Shown: positions 57,907-64,000 of the stretch, in pieces
How the letters are laid out: each line of letters starts with the position of its first letter
Numbering within the stretch: position 1 is the first letter of the stretch
Source: Xylogone sp. PMI_703
Taxonomy: Eukaryota > Ascomycota > Leotiomycetes
Assembly: GCA_021399445.1 (NCBI GenBank)
Contig: JAJTUQ010000009.1
Coordinates: 79,501-143,500, forward strand
Length of the DNA stretch: 64,000 nucleotides
Direction: 5' to 3'
Translations under genes and position numbers: made by a program
Notes under the pieces: generated by a model
The model's database searches: none
The model's input: only the letters and a program-made list of their open reading frames with translations
Told to the model about the DNA's origin: nothing

Positions 57907-57921
57907 GGTTATGAGCCCGGA
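57907..57921 (+). promoter_or_regulatory. Primer-binding site, probable half-tRNA initiator Met
   Basis: GGTTATGAGCCCGGA immediately follows the LTR. Its complement contains GGGCTCATAACC, the anticodon-stem-loop of initiator tRNA-Met with anticodon CAT. Drosophila copia is known to prime from a cleaved 5' half of this tRNA at an equivalent site, so the same mode is inferred here. Confidence 0.75.
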
Positions 57922-57930
57922 TAGCTTGCA

Positions 57931-60900
57931 ATGGAGACCGCATCTTCAAGCTCCGATTCAACTACGGCCGGAGGTCGAGGTCCCCCTAATGGTTACTACC
58001 ACAGCAAATACGGAGATGTCGCAATTCTTAATGGCCAGAACTACACAGAGTTCAAGCGCACCTGCGAAATGGCTCTTACGGTCGCAGATACCATAGATAT
58101 GGTCCTAGGAACCGATCAAAGGCCTAACGGAATCGCTGAAGGCCGTAAATGGGACTCGAGGGCCAACAAGGCTATTCAGATAATAGCCAACTCCGTTACC
58201 CCCGGAATACAGAACGATATCGCCACCAGACTCAGGGAGAAGAAGCTAAAGGAAGTCTGGGACATGCTAGCCAAATACGACCGCTCCACGAATACAACCT
58301 ACCAGCTGTCAATCAAGAACCAATTCATGAAGGAAAAGTGGAATATACAGACAGAAACTATCTGGCAGTTCATTGAGCGACTCAAGACATATAAAAGCCG
58401 ACTGGTTGAAGGTATTACGGACGCAGAAATACAGTCACGGCTCCTTGACTCTCTTCCTGCCGACTCCTTCTGGGAAACTACCCGTCAGCACATTTACCTC
58501 CAGAACTTTGAGCTAGAAAAGCTCATTACCTTCCTTGACACTAATCACGAACGCTACAAGTCTACCTACACCTCTGCGGACACCACACAAGCTTCCGCGA
58601 ACGTTGTACGGTCCGGAGAATCAAGACAACGGAGGGGTAGAGGTGGAAAACGAGGCAGTAGGTCTAGGAGTGGTGGCAGAGGCCTAAGAGGCAAGAAAAG
58701 CTTCGATTCAAGGTCTGGGGACCAGGAAAAGCTCGAATCCGATCAATGTCGGTTCTGTCTCAAGAAAGGCCATTACATGAAAGACTGTAGACAGTTCAAG
58801 AGAGCCCAGGCAAAGGCAAGAGGCATCTCTGAAGGAGGAACCAAGGAAGAGCATGTAAATATCGTTACACACATACCTTCTGCGAATAGCGACGATGACT
58901 ACTACTCTTGCGGTCCGCATAGTCACACAAGTGATCAGCATGCCCTAATTACACCCGTTAACCAACCCGCAAACTGGATTATTGACTCAGGCGCCTCAAG
59001 GCACTTCAGTAGCTATGCCAAAGACTTTAGCACCCCGATAAAGCGTTGGAATGCCCCCAGAACCATAAGAGTGGCCAATGGGGCAGTAATTGAAGCCCTA
59101 GGACGAGGACAAGTCATAATCAATACCACCAAAGGCAACGTCTTAATTGATAACGTCTGGTACGCTCCAGAGCTACATTCCAGGTTGATCTCCACCAGTG
59201 CACTTAATAAAGTCAAGTTTACGGTCACATTTGAGAACCTCAAGGCGAGAGTTACCCTTGGCGGAAAAGTGCAGTTCGAAGGGACCTGTAAAGATGGCTT
59301 ATATTTAGTCGATCAACCGATAGAATCTGCCTTCACAACGTCAGTTGAAAGCCCAGAGCCTGTCTTTACGGATTCTAATACTTTACGTGAATTATGGCAT
59401 GACCGCTTGGGACACACCAACTATCGGAACGTGGATGCCATGCTGGAGTGTGCTATAGGTGTAAACTTCCGCAAACCAAAGCCCAATGAGCAGCCACCGG
59501 GAAAGACAGCCTGTGAAGCCTGTTTGGCCGGAAGAATGAAGGAATCCTTTCACAAGAGCACCGACACCCGAACCACCCTAAAAGGACGACGTCTACACTG
59601 TGATATCTCAGGAATCAAGTCACAGAGTGTTAGAGGATATAAATACTTCCTCTTAGTTACGGATGACGCCACCCGATACACCTGGATAAAGTTCTTACGA
59701 ACCAAAGAATCAACCGAAGTCCATCACGCCTTCAGAGAACTACTTTTACGGATTGAACGAGAGTGTAATACTAAAGTAGTACACATACGAGCCGATAATG
59801 GAAGGAGCGAGTTTGGAGAGGTGTTTAAACAGTTCCTATTGAGTCTGGGAATCCAACTTGAACCGTCACCCCCTTACAAGCACTCTCTGAATGGAGTTAT
59901 TGAACGTATGATGCAAACCGTCAACAAGTTTGCCAGATCTATGCTATACCGAGCCAAATTACCCCATGGATTCTGGTGCTATGCCACAGAGCACGCTGTA
60001 TGGCTCAGAAATCGAATTCCAACTACTGCATTACCTTACGGACCGCAATCAAAGGCAACAACTTCCTTCGAAGCGTATTATGACCGCAAACCAGACCTTT
60101 CACAACTACGAGTATTCGGATGTGCTGCTTACAGCTTCAGACCAAAGGAATTACGCTCAACCACACAAGCACCTAGAATTCGAGGTGAATTCATATATAT
60201 GGGCCAAAGTGCTACCTCGATAGCTAGACTCGTAGACCCGCAAACACATCAAGAACATGTCTCTGCAGATATTGATGTCCATGAGTATACATTCCCTAAA
60301 GTTGCAGATGTTGCTAACAAACCAGTGAGACACAGAGACGTAATCATTAGAAGCCTTCCCACAGAGAAGTCTACAAATCCTCCACCCGCAACTCTCCCGG
60401 AAGGTGAAGATAAACCTGTTGCTGAACAGGAGGGACACTCTACAACTGTTGCTGAACAGTCAGAAGCGCCACGCGCTCCGATAGAAAGCTCCCTAGAGAG
60501 GTCGAGCGACAGCACAGCTGGAATTGGTGCTGAACAGGCTGTAAAGCCTGAGGTTGGGGCAGGAGAGCCAACCAGTATGCGTCAGGTTGTAGAACCTCGG
60601 GTCGTTGGACCAGGTGCTCCGGTAGAGTCAGAGACTCCTGTAGTGGGCAAGAGGCGTTACAGACGCAAAGATACCCTCAATCCAGAGATATTCCAGTCCA
60701 CTAGGTCAGGGAGGCACCCCAAGAGGAAAGTCTTTTCAGATGGCGTAGCTATGATGGTTGCTGAACTCCAAAAGAGCTACACTATGCCATTTGAGGTCTT
60801 TACGGCCCAAGAAGCGCTCAAAAGGGATCCTGACGGATGGAAAGAAGCTATTCTCTCGGAACTACAGTCGTTGAAGCACACGCATACATTTTCTATCGTT

Positions 60901-62421
60901 AAGAGACCTCAGAACCGGAAGATTATAAGTTGCAAATGGGTGTGTAAGGATAAGTTCAACGATAAAGGAGAGTTATCGCGTCACAAGGCACGTCTAGTGA
61001 TTAAAGGATTTGAACAAGTTTACGGAGTAGACTATACGGAAACCTTCGCGTCAGTGGTGAAGTATACATCCGTAAGAACCGCTCTAGCTGTAGCAGCGGC
61101 CAAAGACCTGGAAATACATCAAGTAGATGTTGACACAGCTTTTCTGAACCCTCACTTGCCGGAGGAGATATATATGGAGATCCCAGAGTACTTCGAATGG
61201 CTAGATCCATCCGCAGACCCGTCAGAATACTGTTTACAGCTCCACAAGTCACTTTACGGACTGAAACAAGCTCCGAGAGCATGGTTCAAGGATGTGAACA
61301 CGTATTTTGAGAGTATCGGCTTTAAGCCATCAGTTGCGGACCCTAATCTCTATGTGAAAGATGGAGTATATATCTTACTATTTGTTGACGATATGTTGAT
61401 TATAGGAGATCTTGACAAAGTGATACACACCAAATCCCAGATATTTAAGCAGTGGAAGTGCAAAGACTTGGGGGAGGCAAAGCTATTCGTCGGATTTCAG
61501 ATCAAACGCGACCGTAAAGCTAAGTCTTTACACCTCCACCAAACGCTGTATATCACCAACCTCTTAGAGCGATTTAAGATGTCGAATTGCAACCCAATCA
61601 AGCTACCTATACCCCCGGGAACAATCCTGTCTCGAATTGACGAACTAGACTCAGAGGCCATAGCCAAAGACAACCGTTATCAACCGCTAGAGCTCCCTGA
61701 AGTAACACTGTATCAACAACTTACAGGCTCACTCATTTACCTGTCGAACTGTACGCGTCCAGACATCAGCTACACAGTCAGCCAACTGGCAAGGCATATG
61801 TCAGATCCACGAGTCCTACACCTTCAATATGCCAAACAAGTGTTACGTTATTTAAAGGGAACAATTAGCTATGGAATAACCTATACTGGGAGTCCGCAAG
61901 AGAGCCTAAGACGCCTAAACGCACCTCCACGGACCGAAAACCCTTACACTCTGTATAGTGACGCTACATGGGGAACTGAAGGTGACAGGAAGTCCTTTAA
62001 CGGATGGACCGTAACTCGAGCTGGGGGAGCTATATTATGGGTGGCTCAGCGTCAGAAATCGACCGCGTTAAGCTCTATGGAAGCTGAATTCATATCGGCA
62101 AGCGAAGCCTCGAAGGAAGCGGCATGGCTGGAGAAGTTGAATAAAGACCTGAAGGAAGACTTTCCCCATCCGCCAACGCTCTATATCGACAATATGGGAG
62201 CCGTAGAACTCATCCACGACAACAAGTATCACAAGAAAGCCAAGCACATTGACATACGGTTCAATTACATTCGATCCGACATGGTGGAAGCCGGCAGGCT
62301 CTCAGTAGAGCACATTCCGGGTGTTGATCAACCGGCAGACATACTCACGAAACAACTACCCGTAGAACGATTCTACAAGCATCTTCGTACACTCGGAATT
62401 GGGGAATTCCAGCAAACCTAG
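57931..62421 (+). CDS. Copia gag-pol polyprotein, intact
   Basis: Single 1496-residue frame. Gag (about 1-260) opens with LNGQNYTEFKRTCEMAL and a UBN2-like helical part. A zinc knuckle CRFCLKKGHYMKDC starts at residue 273. The protease motif DSGAS has its Asp near residue 352. A GAG-pre-integrase block LWHDRLGHTNY leads to the integrase with DD35E residues near Asp558, Asp622 (RADNG) and Glu658. Reverse transcriptase has HKARLVIKGFEQ, QVDVDTAFLN and the active-site FVDDM near 1153-1154. RNase H begins near LYSDATWG (Asp1344) and includes SSMEAEF and LYIDNMGA. Domain order PR-IN-RT-RH is that of Ty1/copia. All catalytic motifs are intact, so it may be competent. The ATG at 57931 is the first in this frame after the primer site. 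Confidence 0.95.
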   Translation: METASSSSDSTTAGGRGPPNGYYHSKYGDVAILNGQNYTEFKRTCEMALTVADTIDMVLGTDQRPNGIAEGRKWDSRANKAIQIIANSVTPGIQNDIATRLREKKLKEVWDMLAKYDRSTNTTYQLSIKNQFMKEKWNIQTETIWQFIERLKTYKSRLVEGITDAEIQSRLLDSLPADSFWETTRQHIYLQNFELEKLITFLDTNHERYKSTYTSADTTQASANVVRSGESRQRRGRGGKRGSRSRSGGRGLRGKKSFDSRSGDQEKLESDQCRFCLKKGHYMKDCRQFKRAQAKARGISEGGTKEEHVNIVTHIPSANSDDDYYSCGPHSHTSDQHALITPVNQPANWIIDSGASRHFSSYAKDFSTPIKRWNAPRTIRVANGAVIEALGRGQVIINTTKGNVLIDNVWYAPELHSRLISTSALNKVKFTVTFENLKARVTLGGKVQFEGTCKDGLYLVDQPIESAFTTSVESPEPVFTDSNTLRELWHDRLGHTNYRNVDAMLECAIGVNFRKPKPNEQPPGKTACEACLAGRMKESFHKSTDTRTTLKGRRLHCDISGIKSQSVRGYKYFLLVTDDATRYTWIKFLRTKESTEVHHAFRELLLRIERECNTKVVHIRADNGRSEFGEVFKQFLLSLGIQLEPSPPYKHSLNGVIERMMQTVNKFARSMLYRAKLPHGFWCYATEHAVWLRNRIPTTALPYGPQSKATTSFEAYYDRKPDLSQLRVFGCAAYSFRPKELRSTTQAPRIRGEFIYMGQSATSIARLVDPQTHQEHVSADIDVHEYTFPKVADVANKPVRHRDVIIRSLPTEKSTNPPPATLPEGEDKPVAEQEGHSTTVAEQSEAPRAPIESSLERSSDSTAGIGAEQAVKPEVGAGEPTSMRQVVEPRVVGPGAPVESETPVVGKRRYRRKDTLNPEIFQSTRSGRHPKRKVFSDGVAMMVAELQKSYTMPFEVFTAQEALKRDPDGWKEAILSELQSLKHTHTFSIVKRPQNRKIISCKWVCKDKFNDKGELSRHKARLVIKGFEQVYGVDYTETFASVVKYTSVRTALAVAAAKDLEIHQVDVDTAFLNPHLPEEIYMEIPEYFEWLDPSADPSEYCLQLHKSLYGLKQAPRAWFKDVNTYFESIGFKPSVADPNLYVKDGVYILLFVDDMLIIGDLDKVIHTKSQIFKQWKCKDLGEAKLFVGFQIKRDRKAKSLHLHQTLYITNLLERFKMSNCNPIKLPIPPGTILSRIDELDSEAIAKDNRYQPLELPEVTLYQQLTGSLIYLSNCTRPDISYTVSQLARHMSDPRVLHLQYAKQVLRYLKGTISYGITYTGSPQESLRRLNAPPRTENPYTLYSDATWGTEGDRKSFNGWTVTRAGGAILWVAQRQKSTALSSMEAEFISASEASKEAAWLEKLNKDLKEDFPHPPTLYIDNMGAVELIHDNKYHKKAKHIDIRFNYIRSDMVEAGRLSVEHIPGVDQPADILTKQLPVERFYKHLRTLGIGEFQQT

Positions 62422-62663
62422 GAAGCTAGGAACACTAAAGATGCCGGAGGCACTCTTGTACCACAACACAGTACAGTGATCGAACTCCTCCACTGGGGGA
62501 GAGGTAGAACCTGTAGACCTGTGGAACGATCGAACTCCAAGGGAGATGTAGACGTTACGAGCCGTAAACTCGTTGTGGGAGTTAACGAGGCCTGAAACCA
62601 ACCGCAAATACACCTACACAGCTATATTGCGCCGTAGGGGGAGGGACAGCAATTACGACGCAT

Positions 62664-62670
62664 GGGGGAG
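62664..62670 (+). promoter_or_regulatory. Polypurine tract
   Basis: GGGGGAG directly abuts the 3' LTR start at 62671, the expected place for plus-strand priming during reverse transcription. Confidence 0.7.
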
Positions 62671-62861
62671 TGTCAGAGATATTGCTTACGTAATTGGCGT
62701 TGGCCAATCATAGCTGTAGAAGCTAACGGTCGGTAAAAGAGAAGAGTTTTACCGGTTTACCCCTATGTACTGTACATCATCAAGACTGGCAACGAATAGA
62801 GTCTCTGTACCATACAATTTATATGTGGAGTAGCCTAACCACTGCGCCATAACCTCTGACA
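62671..62861 (+). repeat. 3' LTR of the copia element
   Basis: 191 bp, identical by eye to the 5' LTR. Confidence 0.95.
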
Positions 62862-62866
62862 CACCC

Positions 62867-63093
62867 CTGTGAAATGCCCACTTTTCGGATTTCACAACAC
62901 CACACTTCTAAATATTATAACTCAACAACAACCACTCTAATTGAATTGAAATTAATAAATTATCTATATTATAATACGTAGAATATAATGCAATCTTTAA
63001 ATATTAGATATTACAGGGCGTTGTGGCGCAATTGCTCTTCCAACGAAAATTACCTCCATACCCCACTTGCGCTAATAACACCACAGTACCCAC
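62867..63093. other. 3' flank of the copia insertion, no gene
   Basis: Continuation of the pre-insertion sequence. AT-rich in the middle, with no gene seen before the pogo tail. Confidence 0.5.
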
Positions 63094-63850
63094 TTAGGAA
63101 GCCCTTGGTGCAGCTTTCCTGCGTGTGACAGCCTTCTTAGCCTTCCTTTGAGTGGCGAGGAGTTGCCTTTCTAAGGCTCTTTGCATTTGTGCCTCCTCCT
63201 TGGCTTGCTTTTTCAGTAGAGCTTCCTTCTCTTTTTGCTCTTTGGCTAGCTGTCGCTCTAATTGCTTTCTAACCTTTTCTACTTCCCGCCGTTCACGTTT
63301 ATTCTGGGCAGCTAGCTTTCGCTCTATTATGGCTTCTCTTTTCCGTTCTTCTGTAGTCTCTTTTTCGGCCAATAAAGCTTTAGCTTTGAGGATTTCATCT
63401 ACATTATACTATTACGCTTGACTTACAGCTTCTCCGCAAATATTGAGGCGCTGGGAGCGTTGACTCTTCTTTTTCTGAAGAGCAATGGCTTTAATCAAGC
63501 CCTTATTAGAGTGTTCAGCAATGCTAAGCTTTGCCGACAGCTTATAATTAACGTTTATGATATGTTGTAGCTTGTTGGAAGAGGGGCTCTGGACATAAGA
63601 TTTTTGTAAACGCTTAATAATTTTACAAGTAACAGGAGTCTTTAGCGTTGATATCATTAATGAAAGAGGTGTATTAAGTTCTACAAATACTTTATCAAGT
63701 ATTATGAAAGCTCTGGTTAATCATATTCTGGTTTTTTCAAATACGGAAGTAATATTAGCCTTAGTAAAGTTATACTCTCATGAAGGCAAAAACAAGCCTC
63801 AGAATAAAGCTTTTGACATAGAAACCTTTCTTTAGCCATTTTACATTAGA
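63094..63850 (-). pseudogene. C-terminal part of a pogo/Fot1-type transposase, degenerate
   Basis: Reading on the minus strand, a block near 63740 resembles the AFEKTGI..P region that follows the DDE core of pogo enzymes (here VFEKTRI then a stop). 63657-63412 gives STLKTPVTCKIIKRLQKSYV and KLSIAEHSNKGLIKAI with a basic KKKSQRSQRLN, and 63372-63094 a long Lys/Glu/Arg coiled tail ending in RRKAAPRAS. Stops separate the parts and the catalytic domain is lacking or beyond the window. This is the same protein class as the scrap at 637-804. Confidence 0.7.
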
Positions 63851-64000
63851 TCATCTTGTTGATTAGAGTATTAGACGGCAAGTAGGCAGAATAAGCCTAC
63901 ATCTAAAGGCTATAAGTGATGGGTAGTATGGGGAGGAAGGTTAAGTATAAATATCATGTGTTAATACGTACATTCAAGGAATTATATATTCATATAACTA
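63851..64000. other. Window edge, no gene called
   Basis: May continue the pogo relic upstream, but no motif is readable in this short piece. Confidence 0.3.

Larger units (their letters stand above)
57716..62861 (+). mobile_element. Complete Ty1/copia LTR retrotransposon, probably young
   Basis: 5146 bp bounded by two 191-bp LTRs (57716-57906, 62671-62861) that are identical by eye. A perfect 5-bp target duplication CACCC lies at 57711-57715 and 62862-62866. A tRNA primer site follows the 5' LTR and a purine tract precedes the 3' LTR. One uninterrupted 1496-codon gag-pol frame fills the interior. Identity of the LTRs implies very recent insertion. It shows none of the nonsense changes that riddle the other elements. 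Confidence 0.95.

Overview
The window reads as a chromosome segment of a filamentous ascomycete (Pezizomycotina). The evidence is genes with short introns (46-151 bp, GT..AG with CTAAC-like branch sites), Zn2Cys6 regulators, secreted carbohydrate-active enzymes, a polyketide synthase relic, and a dense load of fungal transposons (Ty1/copia, hAT, MULE, pogo, Tad-like LINE, MITEs). Genus cannot be read from the sequence. All exon models, domain calls and identity statements are hand translations without database support.

Layout. 1-7.9 kb: a degraded block with a MITE end, a solo LTR in a pogo transposase tail, a KR-ACP remnant of a reducing polyketide synthase, a broken Zn2Cys6 regulator, and two further solo LTRs. 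8-10.3 kb: first copy of a 2.4-kb duplication carrying a decayed Zn2Cys6 factor; the second copy is at 49.9-52.4 kb. 11-13.6 kb: hAT relic. 14.5-16 kb: intact F-box gene. 16.1-18.7 kb: second hAT family (inverted copy at 46.9-49.1 kb, short remnant at 57.2 kb). 19.9-21 kb: secreted SMP-30-like beta-propeller gene. 21.5-22.2 kb: TIR element containing a nested MITE. 24-30.4 kb: divergent pair of a small secreted protein and a five-exon LysM/chitin-binding/GH18 chitinase of the killer-toxin-like type. 30.7-32.2 kb: APH-fold kinase. 33.2-37.7 kb: frameshifted type II 3-dehydroquinase and a Gfo/Idh/MocA oxidoreductase whose 3' end is cut off by a MULE. 38-42.3 kb: LINE ORF1 fragment, intact Zn2Cys6 factor, N-truncated GH3. 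43.7-45.7 kb: MITE with perfect 95-bp TIRs, then a secreted BNR/GH93-like gene. 52.5-57 kb: linalool dehydratase/isomerase-like gene, MITEs, and a dienelactone hydrolase-family gene. 57.7-62.9 kb: complete Ty1/copia element with identical LTRs and a target duplication. 63-64 kb: pogo transposase tail.

Gene relations. Genes that look intact are F-box, SMP-30-like, small secreted protein, chitinase, the regulator at 39.7 kb, BNR/GH93-like, LDI-like and dienelactone hydrolase; the kinase is probably intact but its 5' end is unresolved. Several act outside the cell on polysaccharide. The chitinase and its divergent secreted neighbour are the most likely functional unit. Repeated sequence carries many C-to-T/G-to-A nonsense changes, as expected from repeat-induced point mutation (RIP) or similar decay, while the copia element is young and undamaged.
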